This document shows, piece after piece, positions 1-7,904 of a stretch of 64,000 bases of DNA. The stretch's first letter is position 1, and the number at the start of each line of letters is the position of its first letter. The stretch is from Desmospora activa DSM 45169 (GTDB lineage Bacteria; Bacillota; Bacilli; Thermoactinomycetales; DSM-45169): the NCBI RefSeq assembly GCF_003046315.1, contig NZ_PZZP01000002.1, positions 1-64,000 of the forward strand, written 5' to 3'. A model generated the notes under the pieces. It was given only the letters and a program-made list of their open reading frames with translations. It did no database searches and was not told where the DNA came from. The translations under genes and the position numbers were made by a program.

Positions 1-26
1 AGCCAGGATCAAACTCTCCATAAAAA
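1..26 (-). rRNA. rrs: 16S rRNA gene, 5' end only
   Basis: The first 17 bases are the reverse complement of the universal 16S start (AGAGTTTGATCCTGGCT). The gene therefore runs leftwards out of the window and only its first ~26 nt are present. The exact mature 5' end is inferred from the usual few bases upstream of AGAGTTTGAT. It follows ygxA, as rrnD does in B. subtilis. Confidence 0.95.
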
Positions 27-140
27 GAGCTTGAAACGCTCATAATAAGAATTGAACAGGGTCGTTCATTCGCTCTTCAGTTTTCAAGGAACGCTAATTT
101 CTTCCCTGCCTTTGGGCAGGTGCCGCTCTCTCGTGGCGAC

Positions 141-176
141 AAGGAATACTATATCACCCTATCCCAACGAAGTCAA
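141..176 (-). promoter_or_regulatory. SigA promoter of the rRNA operon
   Basis: On the minus strand there is a -35 TTGACT (171-176), a 17-nt spacer, and a -10 TATAGT (148-153), placing the start near 141. The leader that follows has a CCTGCC/GGCAGG hairpin (105-120) and the CCTTGAAAACTGAAG motif common in rRNA leaders of this group. This is a strong near-consensus promoter with a leader of about 115 nt. Confidence 0.85.
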
Positions 177-214
177 CACATTTTTTTAGGAATCACGATA
201 ACTAATTTTAGAGG

Positions 215-237
215 CCGAAAAACCCCTGGTTTTAGGC
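215..237 (-). terminator. Terminator after ygxA
   Basis: On the minus strand an AAAACC-AGG-GGTTTT hairpin, flanked by further pairing CC/GG, lies 55 nt past the ygxA stop and upstream of the rRNA promoter. It separates the two transcription units. Confidence 0.6.
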
Positions 238-290
238 TAATTGAACATACTTGCGCAACTTCGATCAAGTTCTGGATTAGGTGAGGAGGT

Positions 291-1178
291 TCATAACTCT
301 TTTACCCCTCTAACATCGGCGACAACCAAACGATAACGCTTTTCGGTCAACATTTCTTGTTGCAGTGTAATCTCTTCCACCAGTGACCGCTTCACCATTT
401 CCTCCATCAACAAAGAGAGGTCGATCGATATATTTTCAGCATCAAACTGTTCATTTAACTCGCCTAGGCTCCACATTTCCTTTTGCTGTTGCAACAGATT
501 TAAGATGTATCGCCCATACCACTCCAATTTGGATATAACTGCATATTCCACAGCTAACAACACGAGTCGTATCCGCTGTTCCGGCGATTCTCCGCCTGAT
601 GCCAACTCCTGATACCATTTATAGATACCGGGTTGCAGACGCCGAATCTGATTCCACAGATCCTGCCGCGGAAACTCTCCCGCTTCCATCACCGCCAGCC
701 TTCCCCACCGTTTTAATGTTTCCTGGATGGAGAGGTAGGCATCCATCACTTCCCCCAACTTTAAATGCCAACGGCTGCGCTGGTATCCCTCCAGCAAGCT
801 GCATAGTTCAATACACATTTTTTTGGAACGATATTCTGTGGGAAACCGTTGAACAATCGTGGCCAATTCTTCCACTTTTCGCTCCGGGTCGTATAAAATT
901 TCTCCATGTAAAATCCATTCCACATAATCTCCCCGTTCACCGTTTATGATGGAAGCGAAAGCACAGGACCAGGAAACCCAGACCGTCTTAATTCGCCATG
1001 ACCGGTAGTGATATACCGTCGCTTGCTGCGGGGTTTTCCTGACTAGGACAAATAAAAGCAGATCTACCGGTTCCACAGCAGTAAGATGTGCCGGTGGCGA
1101 CGGGATTATAAGCGCGCCGACGGCATTGGAGTTTAGCTCGATTTCCTTTTTTAATTCGGGATAAATCTGTTCACGCAT
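291..1178 (-). CDS. ygxA: Nucleotidyltransferase-like protein YgxA
   Basis: 295 aa, close to the length of B. subtilis YgxA. The YgxA family is annotated as nucleotidyltransferase-like, with an N-terminal substrate domain and a helical C-terminal part; its substrate is not established. The call rests on overall protein character and above all on context: it lies between perR-ygzB and an rRNA operon in the same relative orientations as in B. subtilis. No catalytic motif can be pointed to with certainty. It has its own terminator before the rRNA promoter. The start is the ATG at 1178, after a GGGGGATGAACG sequence. Confidence 0.75.
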   Translation of the reverse strand: MREQIYPELKKEIELNSNAVGALIIPSPPAHLTAVEPVDLLLFVLVRKTPQQATVYHYRSWRIKTVWVSWSCAFASIINGERGDYVEWILHGEILYDPERKVEELATIVQRFPTEYRSKKMCIELCSLLEGYQRSRWHLKLGEVMDAYLSIQETLKRWGRLAVMEAGEFPRQDLWNQIRRLQPGIYKWYQELASGGESPEQRIRLVLLAVEYAVISKLEWYGRYILNLLQQQKEMWSLGELNEQFDAENISIDLSLLMEEMVKRSLVEEITLQQEMLTEKRYRLVVADVRGVKEL

Positions 1179-1375
1179 CGTTCATCCCCCATCGATTGGC
1201 GTCCATTCCAGCCAATCACCGTAGGCTGTTATCATCACTTCGACGAGGGTAGCAAAAGTCCTGCAAACCACCTTTTTCCTATTTATTTTTCGGCAAAGCT
1301 TCATATTTTACACTTTTCCTCTATGGTATACTTAGGAAACTCTATCCATCGCGTCAGCGGAAGGGAGGAACCCTC

Positions 1376-1684
1376 ATGTTCGCCGGCAAAATCAACAAAT
1401 TCCGCACGGTTGCCCTATTGCTTATTTTCCTGGGAATCGGCGTCATGTATTTTGGATTCTTATGGCCCTCCGCCATGCTGCTCTTTATTTTGTTAGGAAT
1501 GTTGTTTATCGGCGGCAGTGTCGCCATCTACTTCTGGGTCGGGATGTTATCCACACAAGCGGCGCAAGTGGAGTGTCCGGAATGCAAACGCACCACGAAA
1601 GTTCTAGGAAAAACTGATCAATGTATGTTCTGTAAATCATGGTTAAGTTTTGATCCAAAATACGCTTCTGATGAAGACCGCTAA
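1376..1684 (+). CDS. ygzB: YgzB family (UPF0295) small membrane protein with zinc-ribbon tail
   Basis: 102 aa. Two hydrophobic segments (about 11-31 and 34-58) are followed by a cytosolic tail with two CxxC pairs (Cys67/Cys70 and Cys83/Cys86), which probably bind zinc. Function is unknown. It lies opposite in orientation to perR and ygxA, exactly as in B. subtilis. The start is preceded by GGAAGGGAGGAACCCTC, a strong ribosome binding site. It ends 5 nt before a hairpin shared with the converging perR. Confidence 0.85.
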   Translation: MFAGKINKFRTVALLLIFLGIGVMYFGFLWPSAMLLFILLGMLFIGGSVAIYFWVGMLSTQAAQVECPECKRTTKVLGKTDQCMFCKSWLSFDPKYASDEDR

Positions 1685-1688
1685 AAAA

Positions 1689-1715
1689 CTCCGCCCGTTA
1701 CTGGGCGGAGTCGGT
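1689..1715. terminator. Bidirectional terminator between ygzB and perR
   Basis: An 8-bp perfect stem (CTCCGCCC/GGGCGGAG, 1689-1710) has A-rich sequence on one side and T-rich sequence on the other, so it can stop transcripts from both converging genes. Confidence 0.8.
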
Positions 1716-1716
1716 T

Positions 1717-2172
1717 TTATTTTGTATTTGCGACGACCGCTTGGTGGTTCACTTGACATGAACGACAGCGACCGTAAATCTCCATGCGATGATTTTCAAC
1801 CTGAAAGCCGGTCATTCTGGCTGCCTCTTCTTCCACCTTAATGAGGGAAGGGTATTCAAAATCCACGATCTTCCCGCATTCTCGACAGATGATATGGTAA
1901 TGTTCATGCATATTGGCATCAAAACGGCTGGATGCGTCCCCATAAGTGAGTTCGCGCACCAGACCGGCTTCTTTGAAGACACGAAGGTTATTGTAAACGG
2001 TGGCCACGCTCATATTAGGGAATTTATCCTCCAACGCCTTATAGATATCGTCGGCGGTAGGATGGCCCAAGGATGTCAGCAAATACTCCAAAATCGCATA
2101 TCGCTGCGGCGTCATACGAACGCCCGTTGTTTTTAATTGTTCTACTGCCCGATTGATGCGGCTCTTTTCCAT
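1717..2172 (-). CDS. perR: Peroxide-sensing Fur-family repressor PerR
   Basis: Metal-dependent repressor that senses H2O2 by iron-catalysed histidine oxidation. With the start at the ATG at 2172 (GAGGTG seven nt upstream; earlier in-frame starts lack an RBS) the protein is 151 aa. All B. subtilis PerR ligands then fall at their exact numbers: His37, Asp85, His91, His93 and Asp104 for the regulatory metal, and Cys96/Cys99/Cys136/Cys139 for structural zinc. The winged helix covers about residues 15-80. Controlled from an upstream promoter carrying a PerR-box-like palindrome, so probably autoregulated. The context bcp-...-perR-ygzB-ygxA-rrn is conserved. This assignment is very secure. Confidence 0.96.
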   Translation of the reverse strand: MEKSRINRAVEQLKTTGVRMTPQRYAILEYLLTSLGHPTADDIYKALEDKFPNMSVATVYNNLRVFKEAGLVRELTYGDASSRFDANMHEHYHIICRECGKIVDFEYPSLIKVEEEAARMTGFQVENHRMEIYGRCRSCQVNHQAVVANTK

Positions 2173-2227
2173 CGCCATCCACCTCGCTGTGATCCCGCCA
2201 GGCACCTGTAATAAAATGATTCTCTCT

Positions 2228-2274
2228 TTAGAATATATATAAACAGTCTACTGCCCCTCGCTATCGTTTGTCAA
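2228..2274 (-). promoter_or_regulatory. perR promoter with PerR-box-like operator
   Basis: On the minus strand there is a -35 TTGACA (2269-2274), an 18-nt spacer and a -10 TAGACT (2245-2250). Immediately downstream, 2228-2242 matches the 7-1-7 Per box TTATAATnATTATAA at 11 of 14 defined positions. A box overlapping the start region is the usual place for PerR repression; the autoregulation is inferred. Confidence 0.65.
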
Positions 2275-2287
2275 TGGGTCCACCCGC

Positions 2288-2938
2288 TCAGCGGTTCTTT
2301 CCATACCAACACAGGGGCAAAAGATCACACTGATCGCACTTGGGATTACGTGCGGAGCAGACCCGCCGACCGTGCCAGATAAGGCGGTGATGGGTCAAGG
2401 TCCAATCTTTGCGCGGTACCCGTCGGGTCAACTGACGCTCAGTTTCTAATGGGTTCTCGCTGTCGGCCATGGCCAAACGGTTGGCTACCCGCTGCACATG
2501 GGTATCCACTGCTAATGCCGGTACATCAAAGGCATTGGACAGCACCACATTGGCCGTCTTCCGACCAACACCGGGTAGCGCCTCCAGTTGTGATCGTATT
2601 GAAGGAACGACTCCCCCGTATTCCTGCACCAGTATTCGACAGGTTGCCAAGATGTTTTTACTTTTATTCCGATACAGCCCCAATCCACGAATTTCCTCGG
2701 CAAGTTCATCTTCATTCAGTGGGAGAAAATCCGCTGGTGTAGGATATTTGGCAAACAGTTTCTCCGTGACGATATTTACCTGCCGATCCGTCGATTGCGC
2801 TGACAAGATGGTGGCAATCAACAATTCAAAAGGATTGCGGAAATGAAGTTCACAATGAGCATCCGGATATAGATCGGCCAATGTCTGTAAGATCTTATTC
2901 GTTTGCACTCGTTTCGGTTTTGGTGCAGCTTTTTTCAT
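2288..2938 (-). CDS. nth: Endonuclease III (DNA glycosylase/AP lyase)
   Basis: 216 aa, standard length. It removes oxidised pyrimidines and nicks the resulting abasic site in base excision repair. The helix-hairpin-helix (about 118-135, LPGVGRKTANVV) carries the catalytic Lys127, and the catalytic Asp145 follows in AVDTHV. The C-terminal [4Fe-4S] loop is complete: Cys194-x6-Cys201-x2-Cys204-x5-Cys210. The start has AAAGGGGG upstream. It sits next to perR, a fitting neighbour for oxidative DNA damage, though this pairing is not part of the B. subtilis order. Confidence 0.95.
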   Translation of the reverse strand: MKKAAPKPKRVQTNKILQTLADLYPDAHCELHFRNPFELLIATILSAQSTDRQVNIVTEKLFAKYPTPADFLPLNEDELAEEIRGLGLYRNKSKNILATCRILVQEYGGVVPSIRSQLEALPGVGRKTANVVLSNAFDVPALAVDTHVQRVANRLAMADSENPLETERQLTRRVPRKDWTLTHHRLIWHGRRVCSARNPKCDQCDLLPLCWYGKNR

Positions 2939-2978
2939 GAGATTTGCCCCCTTTCTTTATTTTTTATCTACCTGTAGA

Positions 2979-3009
2979 GGAAGGGATTTTTGAACTAAAA
3001 ATCCCTTCC
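2979..3009 (-). terminator. 13-bp hairpin after the 2-hydroxyacid dehydrogenase
   Basis: GGAAGGGATTTTT / AAAAATCCCTTCC is a perfect 13-bp stem with a GAACT loop. It probably ends the dehydrogenase transcript. Its arm sequence is almost the same as the terminal inverted repeat of the 188-bp element at 36407-36594, so it may be a collapsed copy of that repeat. Confidence 0.65.
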
Positions 3010-3029
3010 GTAATAATCAACAGACCGAG

Positions 3030-3983
3030 CTAATACCCTCGATCCAAGTCAATTTCATTTTGCAATGCCGTCTCTTCATTCAGATAACGAGAAAGGTTGT
3101 CTTGAAAGATATCCAATGCCCGCTGCATATACAACGGAGAACGACCGGACACATGGGGGGTGAGAAGGAGATTATCCAACTCCCAAAAAGGATGGTTTGC
3201 TGGCAACGGCTCCTGTTCAAATACATCTAAGACGGCACCGCCGATACGCCGCTCCCGCAATGCTTGTAACAGCGCACTCTCATCGATGACACTCCCGCGG
3301 CCGATATTGATCAGTACGGCATCCCGCTTCATAAAACGTAATTCCCGCTCGCCGATAAAACGGCGAGTGTGATCGGTAAGCGGCAGCGTTACCACCACAA
3401 AATCCGCCTGTGTCAACAGCTCTTCCCGCTGATCGGCGGCAAACATACGATCAAAATGTTCCACCGCATGCCCGGATGTATTTAAGCCGCAAACATGCAT
3501 ATCAAAGGCGTGAGCCCGTTTGGCGATGCCTTGACCGATTGCGCCGGCGCCGATTACCGCCAGGGTTTTCCCTGCCAACTCACCAACCCGGATGTCTCGA
3601 TCCCAGTGCTTCTCCCGTTGACTCCTATATAAATCGTGCCCCCGCCGAGTCAACTGTAACATCATCGCCAAAGTGTATTCACCCATGGGAACCGCGTGAA
3701 TTCCACGGGAATTACTGACTCGAATTCCCGCTTGACGCAACGCGGCAAAGGGAAGCAACTCCACTCCTGCGCTGAGGACGTGAATCCAGCGCAGGGCAGG
3801 AAAACACGTAAGCCATTCTTTATCCACATCTCCGCCAAAGGTTACCAAAATATCCGCATGGGTTCCTTCTTTTTGGGCTTGTTCACGATCGTGACAAAAT
3901 AAAAACCGCACCCCGGGAAAATGATGGTGCAATTGCTGTCGGTGCTTCTCACCGATTTTGGCTGTTGCGACGATGAGTGTCAT
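3030..3983 (-). CDS. D-isomer-specific 2-hydroxyacid dehydrogenase
   Basis: 317 aa NAD(P)-dependent enzyme interconverting a 2-keto acid and a D-2-hydroxy acid; the substrate cannot be read from sequence. The Rossmann glycine motif VIGAGAIGQG lies at about 143-152. The catalytic Arg229 (NIGRG), Glu258 (DVFEQEP) and His277 (TPHVSG) are all present. Its start overlaps the stop of the upstream methyltransferase by 4 nt (ATGA), so the two are translationally coupled. It could be a glyoxylate/hydroxypyruvate reductase; family certain, substrate open. Confidence 0.88.
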   Translation of the reverse strand: MTLIVATAKIGEKHRQQLHHHFPGVRFLFCHDREQAQKEGTHADILVTFGGDVDKEWLTCFPALRWIHVLSAGVELLPFAALRQAGIRVSNSRGIHAVPMGEYTLAMMLQLTRRGHDLYRSQREKHWDRDIRVGELAGKTLAVIGAGAIGQGIAKRAHAFDMHVCGLNTSGHAVEHFDRMFAADQREELLTQADFVVVTLPLTDHTRRFIGERELRFMKRDAVLINIGRGSVIDESALLQALRERRIGGAVLDVFEQEPLPANHPFWELDNLLLTPHVSGRSPLYMQRALDIFQDNLSRYLNEETALQNEIDLDRGY

Positions 3984-4774
3984 ATTGTTTCCTCCCCGGT
4001 AATCCCTCTTTTTTTGGCCTCTATTACCAACTCAGTGCTGTATGGGCCAAAAGGCTCCCGCCGAAAGCCGCCGAAACGGTGGGTTATCTCAAAACCGGCC
4101 AACCGCAAGAGATGATTCAATTCAACCGGATACACATAACGGAGAGAAAAAGTAGTCCGGATTCGCTCCACCAATCTCCCCTCAGGATGAAATCGTTCAT
4201 AATACCGGATCACTTCAGCAGTTTGATAAAAGTGATTATATCGTGTTCGGTCGCTTACTTCCACTATATCGCCGCTACCGGGAACGGTAAAGGTACCCCG
4301 ATGAAGCAGGCGATCTTCGCTTTCCACCAACTCCTCTACATGAGGAACAAATACATTCATGGCAAAGCGCCCGCCTTCTTCTAAATGCTGTCGGATACAC
4401 CCCAAAGCCGCCAATTGTTCCCGGGTATTCATCAAATGGAGAAAGGAACGATAGGGGATGATAATCAAAGGAAAACGACGCTCCAACCGAAATTCTTTCA
4501 TATCTCCCTGTATCCATTTACACAAATGGGTTAGATCCAATGCTTCCGCCTTTTCTTCCGCTTTTTTCAACATTTGCATCTCTAGATCCACACCCACTGC
4601 CTCAATCCCGTGACGGGCAATGCCAAGGGTGCAACGACCGGTGCCACACCCCAACTCCAGGACAGGCCCACCAGTTTCCATGGCTAAATCGGCATAATAC
4701 GCCACATCCCCATCCAAGCCATCAGAAGTCCAATCATAATACTCCGGCAATTGATACATATGGATTCCTTCCAT
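3980..4774 (-). CDS. Class I SAM-dependent methyltransferase
   Basis: 264 aa. Motif I (VLELGCGTGR, about 38-47) and the acidic loop ending beta-2 (AVGVDLE) define a SAM-binding Rossmann fold. The remainder resembles the small-molecule methyltransferases with a LELGCGTGR signature. The target is unknown. The start at 4774 has AAGGAGG six nt upstream and is preferred over the internal ATG at MYQLPEYY. It overlaps the dehydrogenase by 4 nt, so they form a two-gene operon. Confidence 0.85.
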   Translation of the reverse strand: MEGIHMYQLPEYYDWTSDGLDGDVAYYADLAMETGGPVLELGCGTGRCTLGIARHGIEAVGVDLEMQMLKKAEEKAEALDLTHLCKWIQGDMKEFRLERRFPLIIIPYRSFLHLMNTREQLAALGCIRQHLEEGGRFAMNVFVPHVEELVESEDRLLHRGTFTVPGSGDIVEVSDRTRYNHFYQTAEVIRYYERFHPEGRLVERIRTTFSLRYVYPVELNHLLRLAGFEITHRFGGFRREPFGPYSTELVIEAKKRGITGEETI

Positions 4775-4805
4775 TCCACTCCTCCTTGGCCGATATATTA
4801 AGAAA

Positions 4806-4827
4806 GGGTTGGGGAGTTCCCCAACCC
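4806..4827 (-). terminator. Terminator after bcp
   Basis: A GGGTTGGG / CCCAACCC stem is followed on the minus strand by TTTCTTAATAT. It lies between the bcp stop and the methyltransferase start, separating them. Confidence 0.75.
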
Positions 4828-4868
4828 CAAGGCTGTTATCGCCAACCGATGCTCATTTGCTCCGATCA

Positions 4869-5339
4869 TTATTGTAGATGTTCCCGCACCCATGATAGAG
4901 CTTCATCCACATGCCCGTCCACTTTTACCTTACGCCAGGACCGGGCCAACTTCCCCTCTTTATCGATGATAAAGGTGGAGCGAACAATTCCCCATTTCTT
5001 CTTACCAAACATGTTCTTTTCCTGATAAACCTCATATTTGCGGCACACTTCTGCCTCGGGATCACTCAAAAGCAAAAACGGCAATTGGTATTTGTCAATA
5101 AACTTCTGATGGGACTCCAAATCATCCATGCTTACTCCTATGATCACGGTGTCCAAATCGGAAAAATCTTGACTTCGATCTCGAAAATCGCAGGATTCAG
5201 CGGTACATCCCGGTGTATTGTCTTTGGGATAAAAATAAAGAACCACATTCTTTTGGCCGCGGTAATCCGATAGGGAGATCTTCTCCCCGTTTGATGCGGA
5301 CAATGTAAAATCCGGTGCAGGGTTTCCTTCTTGCAACAT
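4869..5339 (-). CDS. bcp: Thiol peroxidase Bcp/PrxQ (YgaF)
   Basis: 156 aa thioredoxin-dependent peroxiredoxin that reduces H2O2 and organic peroxides. The atypical 2-Cys motif TPGCTAESC has peroxidatic Cys45 and resolving Cys50, five residues apart as in PrxQ. The ATG at 5339 (AGGAGG nine nt upstream) is preferred over a TTG one codon earlier. In B. subtilis ygaF is next to perR; here three genes have been inserted between them. Confidence 0.92.
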   Translation of the reverse strand: MLQEGNPAPDFTLSASNGEKISLSDYRGQKNVVLYFYPKDNTPGCTAESCDFRDRSQDFSDLDTVIIGVSMDDLESHQKFIDKYQLPFLLLSDPEAEVCRKYEVYQEKNMFGKKKWGIVRSTFIIDKEGKLARSWRKVKVDGHVDEALSWVREHLQ

Positions 5340-5523
5340 CAAAAGCCACCTCCTGTCTTACTTTCCTTCTATATTGTAACACGACAGAGGAGCAAACAAT
5401 TCTTATTGCTGACAAAGTGGACCTGGAACTTGGTCTTGAGGGTAGCTGAACAGGGAGGCTTCCTTTGCCTTGATGTAGGGATTGCATTACAATTAGGGAA
5501 AGGCTTATGAAGGAGGGAGGATC

Positions 5524-5979
5524 ATGAGCATCCATAATCCATCAAACAAGAAAGCAGCGATGACCTGCCCATCCACCTATAAATCATTCAGTCTCGCCGT
5601 GCAAATCCTAGTGGCGCTTGAGCGTCACTCTGGAAGGTGTTCCAGTGGGGATCTGGCAAACTACCTTCATTTGGAGTCAACCTTGATCCGACGTATTTTA
5701 AAATCGCTCGCTCAGGAAAACTTAATCGAATCGCGTGAAGGAAGAGACGGCGGTTACCGACTTAAGAAGCAAGCGGATCAAATAACACTGGCAGATGTGT
5801 ATAAGGCGCTGCAGCTTCATGACTCCATCCGTGAGAGTATGATGGATGCGGCGGTAGGGCACTGCTTTGCGGACCAATTCAAGCAATCCCTCTCCGACAT
5901 TTTGTCTGAGATTGAATTGAGCACTTTAAATGTATTGCGATTCCACACGATTGCCGATGTTTCAGAGCGTTCAGTCTAA
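5524..5979 (+). CDS. Rrf2-family regulator, no Fe-S cysteine cluster
   Basis: 151 aa. An N-terminal winged helix (about 18-75, with the typical REGRDGGYRL wing) identifies an Rrf2-family repressor. The three-cysteine cluster of IscR/NsrR types is absent, so it is unlikely to bind an Fe-S cluster and probably senses a small electrophile or redox cue (inference). AAGGAGGGAGG precedes the ATG. It lies 118 nt upstream of a nitroreductase in the same direction; the gap has a strong promoter and repeats suited to an operator. Confidence 0.85.
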   Translation: MSIHNPSNKKAAMTCPSTYKSFSLAVQILVALERHSGRCSSGDLANYLHLESTLIRRILKSLAQENLIESREGRDGGYRLKKQADQITLADVYKALQLHDSIRESMMDAAVGHCFADQFKQSLSDILSEIELSTLNVLRFHTIADVSERSV

Positions 5980-5991
5980 ATGCAAAAAGAG

Positions 5992-6072
5992 TTGACAATA
6001 AAATGAAGTCTAAATTATACTGTGCATAAATCACCACAGTTTACCCCAATTAAAAACTGTGCATTATTTTGC
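5992..6072 (+). promoter_or_regulatory. Nitroreductase promoter with repeated operator-like motif
   Basis: There is a -35 TTGACA (5992-5997), an 18-nt spacer and a -10 TATACT (6016-6021). ACTGTGCAT occurs twice in direct orientation (6019-6027 and 6055-6063), once over the -10 and once downstream, followed by a TTGCGCAA-like palindrome near 6069-6077. These are candidate binding sites for the adjacent Rrf2 regulator (inference). Confidence 0.6.
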
Positions 6073-6097
6073 GCAATAAATAAAAAGGAGCGGGACC

Positions 6098-6733
6098 ATG
6101 TCTACACTGTTAAAGCCGGATTTCCATACGGTAGTGGCTGAACGCGGTTCAGTTCGTTCGTATGACCCATCCGTAAAGATTTCAAGAGAAGAGATGGCAG
6201 AAATATTGAAGGAGGCCACACTTGCGCCCTCTTCCAGCAACCTGCAGCCATGGCGATTTCTTGTGATTGATGAGCCTGAACTGCTCAAGGATTTGCACCC
6301 GATCGCATACAATCAGGAGCAGGTACTGCAAGCATCCGCTGTTATCGCTGTACTTGGCGACATGAAATGGTACGAGAAAGGCGAGAAAATCTACACATTG
6401 TCACAAAAAGCCGGGTACATGACGGAAGAGTTAAAGCAGCGTTTCATCCAAACTGCGGAGCAACTATACGCCAACATGGACGAGGATCGAAAAGCAAGCA
6501 TTGTCGATATCGATGCCGGTCTTATCTCGATGCAGCTGATGCTGATCGCACGGGCAAGAGGGTATGATACGGTGCCGATGGGCGGATATGACAAGGAGAA
6601 ATTCATCGAAGCGTTTAACATTCCTTCGGATTACCGTAGCATTATGCTAATTGCGATTGGGAAAGCAGCAGCGCCAGCTCACCCAACGGTAAGGCTCCCG
6701 CTTGAAGATGTGGTATTTTGGAACAAAATATAA
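6098..6733 (+). CDS. Nitroreductase family FMN oxidoreductase
   Basis: 211 aa. The N-terminal RGSVRSYDP and the helix with EATLAPSSSNLQPWRFLVI are classic FMN-binding segments of NfsB/NfnB-type flavoproteins. The C-terminal half (DAGLISMQLMLIARARGYDTVPMGGYD) completes the fold. Likely an NAD(P)H-dependent reductase of quinones or nitro compounds. An AAAAGGAG ribosome site precedes the ATG. Regulator plus reductase is a typical stress-response pair. Confidence 0.9.
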   Translation: MSTLLKPDFHTVVAERGSVRSYDPSVKISREEMAEILKEATLAPSSSNLQPWRFLVIDEPELLKDLHPIAYNQEQVLQASAVIAVLGDMKWYEKGEKIYTLSQKAGYMTEELKQRFIQTAEQLYANMDEDRKASIVDIDAGLISMQLMLIARARGYDTVPMGGYDKEKFIEAFNIPSDYRSIMLIAIGKAAAPAHPTVRLPLEDVVFWNKI

Positions 6734-6741
6734 AGGGACGC

Positions 6742-6775
6742 AAAAACGGAGATCGAGATGATCTCCGTTTTTTTT
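6742..6775 (+). terminator. Terminator after nitroreductase
   Basis: AACGGAGATC / GATCTCCGTT, a perfect 10-bp stem with GAGAT loop, is followed by eight T residues. Confidence 0.92.
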
Positions 6776-6995
6776 GCTACAAGGCGATGGCTGGCTTTCG
6801 GTGTATCCTCTTTTGCACGAAAACACAAGTTTCGTCAAGGTCACTCTATTCCCTGGTCTCTCTTTTAACGGCTATCCAGGGAGTATTCAGTGGATCCAAC
6901 CGTTTAGGCCACATACTTTTCTTGGCCTCTGGCTGGGGACAGCGAAAGACGGAACGGAAACGGATAACCACCCCGACCGCCTCACAATTCGTTTG

Positions 6996-7199
6996 TCAAT
7001 TACCTTGGAAACCTTTTAGATTATCTGGAGGCGGCTCGTGCAAATCTTTAAAATGATCGTTCCATTGACGGGCTTTATTGATAGAAGCGACATCTTGCTC
7101 AATTTCTCCCGGTTTATTTCCTTTCCCGGTTATATAATCGACAAATTCCATATCGACGTATTTAAAGATGAACCGCCTAAACTGATCAATAAAAAACAC
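6996..7199 (-). CDS. Doubtful small ORF downstream of coat gene
   Basis: 67 codons starting at a GTG that lies in the terminator of the upstream gene, without a clear ribosome site. The composition (acidic C-terminal part, HFKDLHEPPPDN) reads like protein but matches no family I recognise. It may be the remnant of a longer gene or not a gene at all. Confidence 0.25.
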   Translation of the reverse strand: MFFIDQFRRFIFKYVDMEFVDYITGKGNKPGEIEQDVASINKARQWNDHFKDLHEPPPDNLKGFQGN

Positions 7200-7215
7200 C
7201 TCAACTAAGTGAGGC
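7191..7215 (-). terminator. Terminator after GerPB-like gene
   Basis: On the minus strand GCCTCA-CTTAGT-TGAGGT is followed by GTTTTTT. The hairpin overlaps the stop codon of the gene it ends. Confidence 0.75.
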
Positions 7216-7615
7216 GATAAAAGGGCATTCCGACAACGGTCCGGTCGGGTATCAGTGGATAAAAAGTTGGATTATCGGATTTTTTATCTGCTCGCTGACC
7301 GATGGGATCATCGGGAGCTTGGGGAGGGATTCCTAGAGGAGGCTGGGCTTCCATTCCTTCACGTGGAGGCGTTCCTGGTGGTGGCTGGGCTTCCATTCCT
7401 TCACGTGGGGGTGTTCCTGGTGGTGGCTGGAGTTCCATCCCTTCCTGTGGAGGAGGTGTTGGTGTTCCACGATCGGGGGGAAGCTGATCACCGGGTTGAG
7501 GCGATGGCGGCACTTCCTGTCTCATCAACATGTTCAACGTGTTTCCGATATTGATGGAACCGCCGCCGGATACTGCACTTACTTCAATGCTTTGCGTTTT
7601 AATCGATATCTCCAT
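7205..7615 (-). CDS. GerPA/PB/PF-like spore protein with proline-rich repeat tail
   Basis: 136 aa. Residues 1-30 (SIEVSAVSGGGSINIGNTLNM) have the Sxx...SINIGnT signature of the GerPA/GerPF family of spore coat proteins needed for germinant permeability. The rest is a proline-rich tail with a repeated 16-residue unit (EGMEAQPPPGTPPR, three copies), as in GerPB where a short core is followed by a proline-rich end. It lies 16 nt downstream of a second family member. It probably acts in the coat during sporulation. No sporulation promoter was identified. Confidence 0.7.
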   Translation of the reverse strand: MEISIKTQSIEVSAVSGGGSINIGNTLNMLMRQEVPPSPQPGDQLPPDRGTPTPPPQEGMELQPPPGTPPREGMEAQPPPGTPPREGMEAQPPLGIPPQAPDDPIGQRADKKSDNPTFYPLIPDRTVVGMPFYRLT

Positions 7616-7631
7616 CCAAATCCACCCACTC

Positions 7632-7835
7632 TCAGACTTGGTCGATGATGTCCGGGTCGATGGCTTGGTTTTGCTCTAAGTCGATATTTCTGGCAAAATC
7701 CCCGATGGGTGACGATCCACCCAAGGATTTGGAATTACTCTCGGCTCCGATGTTAACGGTATTTCCAAAATTGACGGACCCTGCGCTGGAAACACTGTGG
7801 ATTTTCAAATTAAATATATTGTTAATTGTCCCCAT
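7632..7835 (-). CDS. GerPA/GerPF-like spore germination protein
   Basis: 67 aa, the usual length. IHSVSSAGSVNFGNTVNI followed by SNSKSLGGSSPIGDF is the GerPA/GerPF pattern (short beta strand, V-N-F-G-D/N-T, then a Ser/Gly-rich S-K-S run). Members sit in the spore coat and let germinants pass. First gene of a two-gene unit with the GerPB-like gene. Which paralogue it represents cannot be settled by eye. Confidence 0.8.
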   Translation of the reverse strand: MGTINNIFNLKIHSVSSAGSVNFGNTVNIGAESNSKSLGGSSPIGDFARNIDLEQNQAIDPDIIDQV

Positions 7836-7904
7836 CCGCCGATCCTCCCGCCGCCCAAGATCTAACCTATCCTATGTGGTTAGCCTAGACGGTGTGATTG
7901 TCCT

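Noticed and set aside
6774-7019. Plus-strand frame reading NGYPGSIQWIQPFRPHTFLG...
   Set aside because: Reads somewhat like protein but begins at a TTG inside the terminator of the nitroreductase gene, without a ribosome site. Not recognised. At most a gene remnant.
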